DNA of 64,000 bases, from NCBI GenBank assembly GCA_040389065.1, contig JAZKAR010000030.1:1-64000 (forward strand), in the 5' to 3' direction. Below, piece after piece: positions 44,397 to 53,859 of the stretch. Position 1 is the first letter of the stretch. Every line of letters begins with the position of its first letter. The notes under the pieces are model-generated. The model was not told the origin of the DNA. It worked only from the letters and a program-made list of their open reading frames with translations, and did not search any database. The DNA comes from JAZKAR01 sp040389065. GTDB taxonomy: Bacteria; Pseudomonadota; Gammaproteobacteria; Burkholderiales; Casimicrobiaceae. Position numbers and translations under genes: made by a program.

Positions 44397-44891
44397 ATGA
44401 AAACCATTTACCCTGCGAAAGCTGCCCAGAAAATAATAGCGATTACCTTATTAAGCTTTATGCTAGGCCTTACTCATGCAGCACCGCCTGATGAACCTCA
44501 AAACGTAGTTTCTGTTAATGAAAGTGTTAACCTTGTTTCTCCAAAGTCGCAAAATGGTATTGATTACTTATCTGGAGGAATTGGTGATGAAGAGCTTGCT
44601 GCTATCAAGCAAGCAGCACGAGACTATAATCTTCATCTTACTTTTTCAGAGGGCCGCAGCAATGCATATACGTCTGACATAAGGCTTACTATTAATCGTG
44701 TACGCGGTAAAAACCTGTTGAGTCTAGAACAAGTAGGCCCTCTCGTTTATATAAAGCTTCCTGCGGGGCAGTATGATATTACAGCCGACTTAGAAGGACG
44801 CGCTCAAAAGCGTCGAGTTACAGTGGGATCAAAAGCGTCTAAGAATGTACAGTTTCATTGGAATGCGTCTGAAGAAACCCTCTCTCGCTAG
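44397..44891 (+). CDS. Secreted protein with carboxypeptidase-regulatory-like fold, 164 aa
   Basis: Signal peptide about residues 1-28 (IIAITLLSFMLGLTHA). The mature part has a conserved SGGIGDEELAAIKQAARDYNLHLTFSEGR stretch and ends in a beta-sandwich-like segment (YIKLPAGQYDITADLEGRAQKRRVTV) that resembles the carboxypeptidase regulatory domain. I recall related periplasmic proteins of unknown function in Burkholderiales. AAAGGA lies upstream of the ATG. The small gene at 44982 follows 90 bp later, possibly in the same transcript. Confidence 0.7.
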   Translation: MKTIYPAKAAQKIIAITLLSFMLGLTHAAPPDEPQNVVSVNESVNLVSPKSQNGIDYLSGGIGDEELAAIKQAARDYNLHLTFSEGRSNAYTSDIRLTINRVRGKNLLSLEQVGPLVYIKLPAGQYDITADLEGRAQKRRVTVGSKASKNVQFHWNASEETLSR

Positions 44892-44981
44892 TAAAAATAA
44901 GCCTTAGCCACTCTTATCAGTCTGGAGGTGGAAATACATTAACGTTAAGAACACTAACATGATTAATTCAAGGAGACTGAA

Positions 44982-45152
44982 ATGAATGAGCAAAATATTA
45001 ATGAAGAACACAAAGTGATAGCTTCAGATACTTCAGTAGAATGGTTGCTTGATGATAGCTTAGAGGCTACTTTTCCTGCTAGTGATCCTGTTGCTATTAC
45101 TACCCCTGAATCTTTCGCTGTCCCTGATATTAAACCTGTATTTCCAAAATAA
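44982..45152 (+). CDS. Small conserved protein with SFPASDP-type motif, 56 aa
   Basis: A short gene with AAGGAG 6 bases upstream of ATG. The product contains VEWLLDDSLEATFPASDPVAIT, the DxxLxxTFPASDP pattern that I recognise from small hydrophilic proteins of unknown function in many proteobacteria. No membrane segment. It follows the secreted-protein gene by 90 bp and is followed by a very strong hairpin terminator at 45247, which supports it as a real transcribed gene. Confidence 0.75.
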   Translation: MNEQNINEEHKVIASDTSVEWLLDDSLEATFPASDPVAITTPESFAVPDIKPVFPK

Positions 45153-45246
45153 TATACTAAAGATAAAATTTAAAATAACGATGCTTTATTTGTTAGGTAT
45201 TACGCTTCTTCTATTATAAGTATAGCAAGATGTATTATTGATAAAT

Positions 45247-45289
45247 AAAGAGGAGGAGTAATAAATTAAATTTATTACTCCTCCTCTTT
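45247..45289 (+). terminator. Strong 20-bp hairpin terminator
   Basis: Bases 45247-45265 and 45271-45289 are exact reverse complements (19 bp, one more pair possible in the loop), with AAAGAGGAGGAGTAATAAA as the left arm and TTT at the right end. It lies 95 bases after the small gene. The remaining 400 bp to the next gene are extremely AT-rich and hold no gene. Confidence 0.75.
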
Positions 45290-45707
45290 GCTGTTTATAT
45301 TTTTATATACTACTTGTTAAAGCATAAGCAAAACATTTTGATATTTATGATAAATATCAGATGACTCCCTACAAATAATTAATATTAAATAATAAAACAA
45401 CAAAACTTTAATTTTGAATATACATATTACCATGCATTATTTAATAAAATATTATATTTTTATTAAATAATTAAAATACAACCTCTTTTAAAATAATTAC
45501 TTAAAATATATATAGGGGTTATTGCTGTAGCATATAAATTAAAATTAAATATATTATATTTTTAGAAATTTTATTTATTAAATGTAAAGGGGGTAAGGAA
45601 AGAGGAATGTCGTAGGGGGTATTATTACCATTAAGACTTTTATTATTTTGATAAAATTTTAATGAAACACTACTCACTATTCTTTAATTTAAAACTAAGG
45701 AACTCAT

Positions 45708-46355
45708 ATGACCTCGAACCAAAGAAACGACGCAAATAACAATTTAAATGCTTCATCAGCTCAGAGAGATCCTCAGCAGCAATTTGATGCAAATCGTCAA
45801 AATGCTGGTAATAACCAAGCAAACACTCAACGAAATGCTCAAAACAATAATTCTGACCAACAGAATTTACGTAGCAGTTCACATCCTAATCAACAGCAAG
45901 ATAATCAAAGAAATGCTCAATCTCAAGAGCAAAATGAGCGTTCAGCACCTTCTCGTAATCAAACAGCTTCACAGCAACAGCAATCAGAAGCAACACGTCA
46001 TGGAAGTTCTCACGCAAGCCAAGATGATAAATCAGGCAAATCATCTATGAGCGCTTCAGGCTCAAGCTCAGAAAACCAATCGAATTCACGTTCTGCTAGT
46101 GGCCGCTCACAAGATGATGAAGATACACGCAACAGATCGGCTTCATCTTCTTCACGAGGCACTCAAGGTGGAACCCATGAGCAGCACGTAGAAGCAGGCC
46201 GCCAAAGTCATAAAAATGACTCAAATGCGCGCTCAGCTGGTAGTCGCTTACAAGAGGATGATAACCGTTCACGTGGAACGCAAGGCGGTACGCATGAACA
46301 ACACGTAGAGGCTGGTCGGCAAAGCCATAAGAATGATAATACGCGTAATACGTAA
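45708..46355 (+). CDS. Low-complexity hydrophilic protein with two 22-residue repeats, 215 aa
   Basis: AAGGA precedes the ATG. Residues 1-148 are rich in Asn, Gln and Ser with no folded domain visible. Two identical 22-residue units starting RGTQGGTHEQHVEAG lie at residues 150-171 and 189-210. They resemble the KGG stress repeat in spacing (GG ... EAGRxSH). The protein is probably cytoplasmic and disordered, like plant LEA or bacterial general stress proteins that protect against drying. The two repeats differ at 15 of 22 codons, all silent, so selection keeps the amino acids. A terminator follows. Confidence 0.75.
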   Translation: MTSNQRNDANNNLNASSAQRDPQQQFDANRQNAGNNQANTQRNAQNNNSDQQNLRSSSHPNQQQDNQRNAQSQEQNERSAPSRNQTASQQQQSEATRHGSSHASQDDKSGKSSMSASGSSSENQSNSRSASGRSQDDEDTRNRSASSSSRGTQGGTHEQHVEAGRQSHKNDSNARSAGSRLQEDDNRSRGTQGGTHEQHVEAGRQSHKNDNTRNT

Positions 46356-46385
46356 TTGTTCTGCCTCTGATTAAATACAAGGAAT

Positions 46386-46420
46386 TGCGAAACATCATCA
46401 TAGATGTTTCGCATTTTTTA
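46386..46420 (+). terminator. Rho-independent terminator
   Basis: TGCGAAACATC (46386-46396) pairs perfectly with GATGTTTCGCA (46403-46413) around loop ATCATA, followed by TTTTTTATT. It closes the low-complexity protein gene, 31 bases after its stop. Confidence 0.88.
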
Positions 46421-46538
46421 TTATTTTAAATTGTGCTTAAAGCGCTTACAGATAATAAACATAAGTATACATATAGCAAGACATAAATTAAGTGTTTATA
46501 ACTAACTGCACTTGAATATTTATGTCATTAACTTAGTA

Positions 46539-47927
46539 TTAAAATTCGATAAGGTAACGCATTTTAAAGTTTTTCCCTTTAATTTTAGCGTTACATAATT
46601 GAGAAAAACATGCTTTTGCAACACTGCGTTTAATAGCAACAAAGGTAACAAATTCAAAAATATTAATCTTACCGATATTTGCGCCTTCCATACCGCCCTC
46701 TCCTGTAAAGCCTCCTAATATATCACCAGGACGCAACTTATCTCGTTTGCCGCCTAAAATTGATAATGTCACCATTGGCGCTTGTAACGCTTGTTGCTCT
46801 TTAGGCATAGCAGGTGGCAAACTAAACCATTCAACAGGTTTTTTTTGATAATCTTCAATTAAATTAACAAATCTCATTTCATTAGGCGCACACAAATTTA
46901 GCGCCAGCCCTTTATCAGTACCCCTACCTGTTCGGCCAATTCTATGAATATGAACTTCTGTATCTTTAGAAACATCAACATTGATAACAGCATTCAATGT
47001 TTGAATATCTAATCCTCTGGCAGCCACATCGGTAGCGACAAGTACCGAGCAGCTTTGATTTGCAAATTGCACGAGTATTTGGTCACGCTCACGTTGTTCA
47101 AGTTCACCATATAACGCCAGTGCACTAAAACCTTGTGCCTGTAAATCAGCAGCTAGCTCTCGGCATTGAACTTTAGTATTACAAAATGCTAACGTAGAAA
47201 CAGGTTTGTAATGATTTAAAAGTGCAGCAACTGCAGCATTACGATGTGAAGGGGATATTTCATAAAAGCGCTGCTCAATCTGGCTCGCTGCATGCTGGCT
47301 TTCTAATTTAACCTCTATAGGGTTCTTAAGATAGCGGGCACTTATTTTACGAATAGTATCAGGGTACGTGGCAGAAAATAACAACGTTTGTCGATCACGC
47401 GGGCATTCATTAATAATACCTGCAATTTCTTCCTGAAAGCCCATATCAAGCATACGATCTGCTTCATCAAGCACTAACATGCGTATGCGCGTTAAATCAA
47501 TAGATTTACGCTCAATATGATCACGAATACGACCAGGTGTACCTACTACAATATGTGCACCATGTTCAAGAGAACTCATTTGAGGTCTCATTGGCGCTCC
47601 GCCGCATAATGTTAGTATTTTAATATTATCTGTAGCACATGCTAGTCTACGTAACTCTTTAGCTACTTGATCTGCTAACTCTCGTGTAGGGCAAAGCACT
47701 AAGCCTTGAATTGCAAAAGAAGCAGGGTTAAGGCTATGTAATAAGCCGATACCAAAAGCAGCAGTTTTACCACTGCCAGTTTTTGCCTGCGCGATCACAT
47801 CACGTCGATCGAGTATTAATGGGAGACTTTGCGCCTGAATAGGCGTCATCTGCTGATAACCTAAACGGTTAAGATTGTTTAAGAAAACCTCTGATAAAGG
47901 TAAACTTGAAAAAGAATGTATTGTCAC
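46539..47927 (-). CDS. dbpA: ATP-dependent RNA helicase DbpA
   Basis: DEAD-box helicase acting on 23S rRNA during large-subunit assembly. Q motif QMTPIQAQSLPLIL, Walker A AQAKTGSGKT (residues 46-55), PTRELADQV, VLDEADRMLDMGF, SAT, and the C-terminal lobe with VATDVAARGLDIQ and HRIGRTGRG. The DbpA-specific RNA-binding domain ends the protein (LSILGGKRDKLRPGDILGGFTGEGG ... IGKINIFEFVTFVAIKRSVAKA), which separates it from RhlE and SrmB. GTG start with a weak RBS. Transcribed opposite to cspA, both cold-related. Confidence 0.95.
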   Translation of the reverse strand: MTIHSFSSLPLSEVFLNNLNRLGYQQMTPIQAQSLPLILDRRDVIAQAKTGSGKTAAFGIGLLHSLNPASFAIQGLVLCPTRELADQVAKELRRLACATDNIKILTLCGGAPMRPQMSSLEHGAHIVVGTPGRIRDHIERKSIDLTRIRMLVLDEADRMLDMGFQEEIAGIINECPRDRQTLLFSATYPDTIRKISARYLKNPIEVKLESQHAASQIEQRFYEISPSHRNAAVAALLNHYKPVSTLAFCNTKVQCRELAADLQAQGFSALALYGELEQRERDQILVQFANQSCSVLVATDVAARGLDIQTLNAVINVDVSKDTEVHIHRIGRTGRGTDKGLALNLCAPNEMRFVNLIEDYQKKPVEWFSLPPAMPKEQQALQAPMVTLSILGGKRDKLRPGDILGGFTGEGGMEGANIGKINIFEFVTFVAIKRSVAKACFSQLCNAKIKGKNFKMRYLIEF

Positions 47928-48518
47928 AATAATTTAGCAATAATAAGCGTAAAGAGAAACAGTCTAACAGCTGAAAACGCGGTTTACCAGAATAAATTTT
48001 TAAAAAATTTGCCGAAATTTCTTTTTTTATTAAGCGCTAATTTTTAATTTTTTTTTTAAAAAACCTCAACTATTGTTATACACATCAAATCATTAGCATC
48101 CAATCAGTTACAAAGTATAATTTTTAATTGTGGTGAATATCGTCTAAAAAAAAATAATCATTTTGCCGATTTTATTAATTTCAAATATCCAATTGCTTAT
48201 TTTTAGGTAAAATAGCTTATCCTTGGAGATACCTTATTAACATAACGGTACAAAAATCTTCAAGGAAGAAAGCTCCCTATTTGTGATTGAAAAAACAAAA
48301 GGGGAAGGTGATAAACACTATGCAGTACACTTTTTCATAAAATTATGTTGACCTTTAGAGCAGACTATGTAACTATGTGTGCGTAATTGACTCAAGTGGT
48401 AAGAATGTTTATGTTAAGTGTAGTTGCTCATTGTGGTACCTCAGTTTTATTATCTTCTTCCTTGATTTTCATTCACACTGAGCATTCGCTCACCAATTAA
48501 ATTTTAAGGAAATACATA
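47928..48518. promoter_or_regulatory. Divergent dbpA-cspA region with long cspA leader
   Basis: A 591-bp AT-rich gap separates the two divergent cold-related genes. Cold-shock mRNAs typically carry a structured leader of about 150 bases, and the stretch from about 48340 to 48518 would fit; no hairpin long enough to be sure was found by eye. An RBS (TTAAGGAAA) lies near 48506-48512. Confidence 0.4.
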
Positions 48519-48722
48519 ATGGCAACAGGTACAGTTAAGTGGTTTAATGATTCCAAAGGTTTTGGATTTATTACCCCTGACCAAGGTGGTGAAGATTTAT
48601 TTGCTCATTTCTCAGAAATTCGTTCGGATGGCTTTAAATCCCTCCAAGAAAATCAAAAAGTAAGCTTTGACGTAACTCAAGGTGCAAAAGGTCAACAAGC
48701 TTCTAACATTAAAATTATCTAA
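48519..48722 (+). CDS. cspA: Cold-shock protein, CspA family, 67 aa
   Basis: Single-stranded RNA/DNA-binding chaperone with one OB fold. RNP1 is KGFGFIT (residues 13-19) and RNP2 LFAHF (27-31). The FSEIRSDGFKSLQENQKVSF stretch is, in my memory, typical of betaproteobacterial CspA and differs from the E. coli form. Good RBS AAGGAAA. It is monocistronic with a textbook terminator 22 bases downstream. The paralogue number in this genome cannot be judged. Confidence 0.96.
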   Translation: MATGTVKWFNDSKGFGFITPDQGGEDLFAHFSEIRSDGFKSLQENQKVSFDVTQGAKGQQASNIKII

Positions 48723-48743
48723 TAATTTTTTTGTGTAGCTAAG

Positions 48744-48769
48744 AAAAACCTCGCTTCGGCGAGGTTTTT
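48744..48769 (+). terminator. Rho-independent terminator of cspA
   Basis: AAAAACCTCGC (48744-48754), loop TTCG, GCGAGGTTTTT (48759-48769). The stable tetraloop and flanking A/T runs make it usable in both directions between cspA and the convergent gene that ends at 48790. Confidence 0.95.
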
Positions 48770-48789
48770 GCATTGTTTTATAATAACTA

Positions 48790-49623
48790 TTAATTCCACT
48801 CATCATCATTACTAAAACTCACGTTACTTGAACCATCATCCCACGAAGAGTTATCAGCGACACCAAAATCCGCACCGCCCATATTACTATTAGGATCATT
48901 ATTCTCTAGCGGGTTAACAGCATTTTCTTGATGATTACCCATAAATCGATTCGCAAGCGCTTGACCTGCTACTAATCCTGCTCCCATTGCTGCCCCACTG
49001 GCTAAACTGCCTAACAAACCTGATCCTGCTCCCCCATTGCCGCCACCATAACCAGGCGCGTTCCCCATTCCACCACCACCAGGCACTCCTCCTACTCCGC
49101 CAGAATTACCATAGCGATTGCCTCCCAATATGCCTGAAAAGCTTCTAAATATTAAGCGAATGATAAAAAAAGCTAGCAAAAGAACGCCAGCTATCCATAC
49201 AAATGATGGTATGCCTCCGCTTTGTGCAAGATTAGGTTTGGCAGGATATTGGGGTGATTGTAAAGATTTTCTAGCAACATGTGAATCGGATACAGATAGC
49301 TTAGCCTTTAAACTTTGAAGGGCTTGAGGCTTAGCAAAAGGAAGCCCTGGCGCTAAACGTTCAGCTGTATTTAATTCAGTTTTGGCTTGGTTAATTTGCC
49401 CTTGCTTTGCAAAAAGTTCAGCTTGTACATAATGCGCTTTTGCACTGTTAGGATGATCGCGCAGCACTTTATCCATCATAACTTGTGCTTCTTCAAACTT
49501 GCCTGCTTGTGCTGCTTGATACACTTGATGCATCGTAATCGTATCTTGCGCTGCATAAACTGGTAAAGAGGTACATAACGCTAAGCCTATAAAGGCGGCA
49601 GTAAAAATCAATTTTCTTGACAT
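48790..49623 (-). CDS. TPR-containing membrane protein with Gly-rich C-terminus, 277 aa
   Basis: Signal peptide (residues 1-24, ending VYA), then two to three TPR-like helices (HQVYQAAQAGKFEEAQVMMDKVLRDHPNSAKAHYVQAELFAKQGQINQAKTELNTAERLAPG). A transmembrane helix follows near 140-158 (FVWIAGVLLLAFFIIRLIF), then a glycine- and asparagine-rich segment and a second hydrophobic Gly/Ala stretch (GLLGSLASGAAMGAGLVAGQALANRFMG). The acidic tail is rich in Asp and Ser. It matches a family I recall from Burkholderiales, described only as tetratricopeptide protein. AGGAGA precedes the start. Envelope role inferred. Confidence 0.72.
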   Translation of the reverse strand: MSRKLIFTAAFIGLALCTSLPVYAAQDTITMHQVYQAAQAGKFEEAQVMMDKVLRDHPNSAKAHYVQAELFAKQGQINQAKTELNTAERLAPGLPFAKPQALQSLKAKLSVSDSHVARKSLQSPQYPAKPNLAQSGGIPSFVWIAGVLLLAFFIIRLIFRSFSGILGGNRYGNSGGVGGVPGGGGMGNAPGYGGGNGGAGSGLLGSLASGAAMGAGLVAGQALANRFMGNHQENAVNPLENNDPNSNMGGADFGVADNSSWDDGSSNVSFSNDDEWN

Positions 49624-49930
49624 AGATTTATCTCCTACTCACTATATAACAATATAACTTAATAAGTTTATTGTGTCATTGATATTAATATCTGTGTAGA
49701 TAAAAGCCCAATTCCACTATAAAACTGTGCACGCTCGAACATTTGAATTTACTGTAAGACTGCCTTTCATCTGTATTTAGTAAATTTAATGTAGTAGCAA
49801 TACATTCACTATTACCCCACACAAAATTTGTTAGTTATTTTTAAACATTTGCTCTGTGAGTTTTTAATAAATATGGTTTTATTCTGCTGAAATAAAGTTA
49901 GGATAAAATTGTTTTTAAGGATGAACATTT

Positions 49931-51364
49931 ATGAATAGAAAAGCGCTTTTTTGTGTTGGCTTTAGTGTTATCACAATGGGATTCATGGAGCAGTCTTGGG
50001 CTGGCCGCAGAACTAAAGCAACTAATCCCACTATAATTACTACTCCCATTGCAACTGATCCTGCATCATCTCTTCGTCAGATTAGTTATGCTGAAAATAC
50101 TACAGATATTCCCAATCCTGAACGCGGTATTTATCATTATCCTAGTAATTGCGATGAAACGCCTTTTGACTTAGCTACTTTGCAGAGCTATCGTTCCTCT
50201 GAAGCGAAAACAGTTGTTATATGCATGTTTTACTTAAAAAATTTTAAGCAATCACCCATAAGCGCAACGGCATTAAATTTTTTACAAACTCAAATGAATA
50301 CTGTACGGCAGGCAGGTTTGAAAACCATTTTACGTTTTGCTTATACTGAAGATATGGCAGGTGATGATGCTTCTCCTAGCCAAGTAAGTGCGCATTTAGA
50401 TCAATTAGCTCCTTATATAAAAAATAACAAAGATGTTATTACGGTGTTAGAAGCTGGCTTCATCGGGGCATGGGGTGAGTGGTATTACACCAAGAACTTT
50501 GGCGATCAAGGCAAAATGACTACGACAGATTGGGCAAACCGAAAGGCCTTAGTAGACAAATTACTTACCATCCTTCCTTCTAATAGAATGGTTCAATTGA
50601 GATACCCGCTTCTAAAGCAAAATATGTATAGCGGTGCTACTGCCTTAACGTCTAGCACTGCGTTTAATGGTTCTTCACAAGCTCGTATTGGGCATCATAA
50701 CGATTGCTTCTTAGCTCCGTGGAATGATGGAGGAACCTATACCAATACTTCTTTAGATTATCCTTATCTATCTGCTGATACAACTTACACAGCGATGGGA
50801 GGAGAAACATGTGCATTAAATGCTCCCCGATCAGATTGCGCTACAGCATTAAAAGAGTTAAGCCTGTTTCATTGGTCACTATTGAATGGCGACTACTCAG
50901 CTGATGTTGTCAACAGCTGGAAAGCACAAGGATGTTTTGACCAAATTAAACGTCAATTAGGGTATCGATTTGTATTGCAAAGCGGCACGTATCCTTCTAG
51001 CGTTCAAGTGCTAAAAACATTCTCTGTTAATCTCACATTAAAAAACTCTGGCTGGGCCGCTCCTTTTAATCCTCGTGCCGCAGAAATTATTTTGCGTAAT
51101 ACATCCACAAGCGCGGTATATCGCTTTCCACTCACGACTAATCCTCGACTATGGCTGCCTGGTCAAACCATAACTTTAAATCAGAGCTTTACACTTCCAT
51201 CTTCGTTACAAGCGGGTACCTATGCTATGTTTCTGAACTTACCTGACCCTGAACCTACGCTTTCTAGCAAACCCGAATATTCCATTCGATTAGCGAATAA
51301 CAGTGTGTGGGAAAGTACAACAGGCTTTAATAACCTTCTTTCTAGCCTTACGGTAACCCCTTAA
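49931..51364 (+). CDS. Secreted DUF4874/DUF4832 protein, 477 aa
   Basis: Signal peptide residues 1-24 (ending WAG). The N-terminal half carries the DUF4874 pattern (NPERGIYHYPSNC, VVICMFYLKNFKQSPISATALNFLQTQMNTVRQAGLKTILRFAYTED), resembling a TIM-barrel glycosidase-like fold. The centre has GFIGAWGEWYYTKNFGD, where Glu residues could be catalytic. The C-terminal half fits DUF4832 (LRYPLLKQNMYSG, SYLSAD), ending in a beta-sandwich of about 110 residues (FSVNLTLKNSGWAAPFNPRAAEIILRN). It is probably an extracellular polysaccharide-active enzyme. Monocistronic. Confidence 0.78.
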   Translation: MNRKALFCVGFSVITMGFMEQSWAGRRTKATNPTIITTPIATDPASSLRQISYAENTTDIPNPERGIYHYPSNCDETPFDLATLQSYRSSEAKTVVICMFYLKNFKQSPISATALNFLQTQMNTVRQAGLKTILRFAYTEDMAGDDASPSQVSAHLDQLAPYIKNNKDVITVLEAGFIGAWGEWYYTKNFGDQGKMTTTDWANRKALVDKLLTILPSNRMVQLRYPLLKQNMYSGATALTSSTAFNGSSQARIGHHNDCFLAPWNDGGTYTNTSLDYPYLSADTTYTAMGGETCALNAPRSDCATALKELSLFHWSLLNGDYSADVVNSWKAQGCFDQIKRQLGYRFVLQSGTYPSSVQVLKTFSVNLTLKNSGWAAPFNPRAAEIILRNTSTSAVYRFPLTTNPRLWLPGQTITLNQSFTLPSSLQAGTYAMFLNLPDPEPTLSSKPEYSIRLANNSVWESTTGFNNLLSSLTVTP

Positions 51365-51893
51365 GATTGAGTTAAAACTTAATATTTTAAGTATACAGAA
51401 AATACACACCGCTATTGTTATCTTATTCAATCTTTAGGTTGTTTTTAATGTTAGTTAACCGACTAAAAAACATTAAGAATTTATCATTTACTATAGATTG
51501 AGATAAGAGAGTAATAAGCGGTGCACTAAAATTTATGAAAATATATAGCCTCCTTAATTTTACTTAATAAAACTTTAATGGAAGCGCAAGTAATGATTTC
51601 CTAGTTAATTAACCTCAGTAGTTTTTAGCAATTGACAAAACCATTAAAATTTTAAAAAAATAAAATCATTCATAGTTAAATCTCTTTTTATAGTAAATAT
51701 TATTTTATGAGCATTAAAATATAACCAAACAATCTATATTTTATTTATTAAAATAACAGCATAACTCAGCCTATAAAAAATACTAACAAACTATTGAAAA
51801 ATGAGTTTAAAGATAACTATATTTGAAATTTAAATAATAATAAGAGTAAAATAATAATCGATAAATTTTTCATTTTTGAAAAGGTATCTTATT
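51365..51893. other. 529-bp AT-rich gap
   Basis: No gene, repeat or strong hairpin was seen. It is composed mostly of A and T runs between the DUF4832 gene and the DJ-1 gene and must contain the promoter of the latter. Confidence 0.4.
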
Positions 51894-52454
51894 ATGACTG
51901 CTATGGCTTTAAAAGGAAAAAAGATTGCTATTCTTACTACTGATGGTTTTGAACAATCAGAGCTTTTAGAACCTAAAAAAGCGCTTGAACAAGCTGGTGC
52001 AGAAGTTCATGTTGTTTCGCCGACAGAAGGACAAGTACGCTCGTGGAGTAAAGCAAATTGGGGCGATGCAGTAAAAGTTGATGTCTCATTACAAAATGCT
52101 AAAGCAGAATCATATGATGCCTTGATGCTGCCAGGCGGCGTAATGAACCCTGATAAGCTTAGAACTGAATCTAGCGCAGTAACATTTGTAAATGCCTTTG
52201 TAAGTGCTGGCAAACCTATTGCTGCTATTTGTCATGGCCCTCAAATTTTAATTGAAACAGATGCGCTTAAAGGTAAAACAGTAACTTCTTGGCCCTCACT
52301 TAAAACTGATCTAACCAATGCTGGGGCAAATTGGGTTGATCAAGAAGTAGTAACAGATAGTGGATTAGTCACTAGTAGAAAACCTGATGACTTACCTGCT
52401 TTTAATCGAAAAATGATTGAAGAATTTGCTGAAGGCCGCCACGATTATAAATAG
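51894..52454 (+). CDS. DJ-1/PfpI family protein, 186 aa
   Basis: Class I glutamine amidotransferase-like fold. The nucleophile elbow is AAICHGPQILIE (Cys113, His114), with Glu20 (DGFEQSELLEPKKAL) as the acidic partner and DALMLPGGVMNPDKLR upstream. It matches the YhbO/PfpI subgroup, reported as deglycase or stress-protective hydrolases; activity is debated. The start is ATG 51894, with AAGG nine bases before; an upstream TTG extends the frame by six codons but is not needed. Confidence 0.9.
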   Translation: MTAMALKGKKIAILTTDGFEQSELLEPKKALEQAGAEVHVVSPTEGQVRSWSKANWGDAVKVDVSLQNAKAESYDALMLPGGVMNPDKLRTESSAVTFVNAFVSAGKPIAAICHGPQILIETDALKGKTVTSWPSLKTDLTNAGANWVDQEVVTDSGLVTSRKPDDLPAFNRKMIEEFAEGRHDYK

Positions 52455-52632
52455 TTGGTAATGTTTCATTTAATAAAATCAGCCAAGATAGTCAGGCATT
52501 TTTCTAAATATTCTTTATAAAGCAACTGGTATCTTGAATCACTATTGTTGAACAAGGTACCAGCGTACTTTCCTCCTAATATCTTCTTAACTAAATATGA
52601 TAAAAGCGCTAATCAAAATGTTATTCTAATTT

Positions 52633-52763
52633 TAGAAGTTACGCCGTTGGCTCTTTCGGCGTGGGACGCCTCGCGTTATGTCAACTTGCTGTACTACATG
52701 TACTGTCTGCGTTGCCATGCGGGGCATCCCATGCCTTGATATAGCTCAACTGCGTAACTTCTA
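52633..52763 (+). mobile_element. MITE-like element, 131 bp, with AATTT target duplication
   Basis: Termini TAGAAGTTACGCCGTTGG and CAACTGCGTAACTTCTA; AATTT on both sides (52628-52632 and 52764-52768). The complete inner palindrome is present (GGCGTGGGACGC; GCGGGGCATCCCATGCC). It lies just upstream of the peroxiredoxin gene, so it may also carry its promoter. Confidence 0.9.
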
Positions 52764-52798
52764 AATTTACCAAAAATAATTTAAGAGAAACGCTAATC

Positions 52799-53341
52799 AT
52801 GCCAACTTTTTTGAAAACTTTCTTTTTTATCATTCTGTCTGTTTCTATGACAAGCGTATTTGCTGAATTAAAAGTAGGCGACAAAGCCCCTATTTTTACA
52901 ACCCAAGCTTCCTTAGCAGGCAAAGAGTTTACATTTTCTTTAGCTACCGCACTCAAAAAAGGCCCTGTTGTTCTTTATTTTTATCCTGCTGCTTTTACAC
53001 CAGGATGCACCATTGAGGCGCATAATTTTGCTGAGGCTATGGATAAATACCATGCCCTAAACGCGACTGTAATAGGCATTTCAAATGATAAAATTGAGAC
53101 CCTAAAGAAATTTTCAGTAAGTGAATGCCGTAGTAAATTTGCTGTTGCTGCTGATACCGATCAGCATATTATGAAGTCTTATGAATCTGTTTTAGGATTA
53201 GTCACTAACTATGCTAACCGTACTTCTTATGTGATTGCGCCTAATGGCAATATTATTTATGCGTATACAAATATGCAACCTGATAAACATGTTGAAAATA
53301 CGTTGGCAGCTTTAAAAAAATGGTCAAATCAAAAGAATTAA
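52799..53341 (+). CDS. Periplasmic peroxiredoxin (AhpC/TSA, BCP-like), 180 aa
   Basis: Thiol peroxidase that reduces hydrogen or organic peroxides. Signal peptide residues 1-22 (ending VFA) directs it to the periplasm. The active-site loop FYPAAFTPGCTIEAHNF has the peroxidatic Cys70. A second Cys110 (VSECRSKF) could be the resolving residue. The conserved Thr and Arg partners appear as FTPGC and NRTSYVI. Most BCP/Prx enzymes are cytosolic, so the exported form is somewhat unusual. It could receive electrons from a periplasmic thioredoxin-like protein; none is near. Confidence 0.9.
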   Translation: MPTFLKTFFFIILSVSMTSVFAELKVGDKAPIFTTQASLAGKEFTFSLATALKKGPVVLYFYPAAFTPGCTIEAHNFAEAMDKYHALNATVIGISNDKIETLKKFSVSECRSKFAVAADTDQHIMKSYESVLGLVTNYANRTSYVIAPNGNIIYAYTNMQPDKHVENTLAALKKWSNQKN

Positions 53342-53410
53342 AGAATGTTCTTTAAGTTAATAGACCTTTCTAAATATATATATAAATGAGATAGCAAACT
53401 TTAAATCATC

Positions 53411-53740
53411 ATGCCTATTACTACCTCTAATTTTTTTACTCTTCCGGCTGGTAAACTAGACAACGAATGCTTTGATACCCTAGTTTCACACCCTAATATT
53501 CGTATTGAACGAATTATATCCTATGGACATATTACCCCTTTAGGTGAGTGGTATGATCAGCCGCAATACGAATGGGTACTCGTCGTAAGTGGAGAAGCCA
53601 CCTTACGCTTTGAAGATGATCCAACGCTACATTTTCTTGCGAAAGGAGATTTTATAGAAATTGCTCCTCACCGGAAACATCGGGTAGAAGCAACACATCC
53701 TACTGAACCAACAGTATGGTTAGCAATTCATTACAGCTAA
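53411..53740 (+). CDS. Cupin-domain protein, 109 aa
   Basis: Single small cupin barrel. Motif 1 is seen as GHITPLGEWYDQPQYEWVLVVSGEATLRFEDD (with the metal ligands partly changed; the usual HxH is not complete) and motif 2 as GDFIEIAPHRKHRVEATHP, which has His residues. It resembles small phosphomannose isomerase-type or YlbA-like cupins found alone in many proteobacteria. No RBS is visible before ATG 53411. Substrate unknown; it is 70 bp after the peroxiredoxin gene and may be co-transcribed. Confidence 0.8.
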   Translation: MPITTSNFFTLPAGKLDNECFDTLVSHPNIRIERIISYGHITPLGEWYDQPQYEWVLVVSGEATLRFEDDPTLHFLAKGDFIEIAPHRKHRVEATHPTEPTVWLAIHYS

Positions 53741-53859
53741 ATGAGTATCTCGTTTAAAAAATATGTAATTGTTAACATCTATCTATTGTCGAACTGCATA
53801 CCCAAACGTTACAGTTGAATTTACAGTTTAAAAATATACAAACAATCAAACGTTTATTC

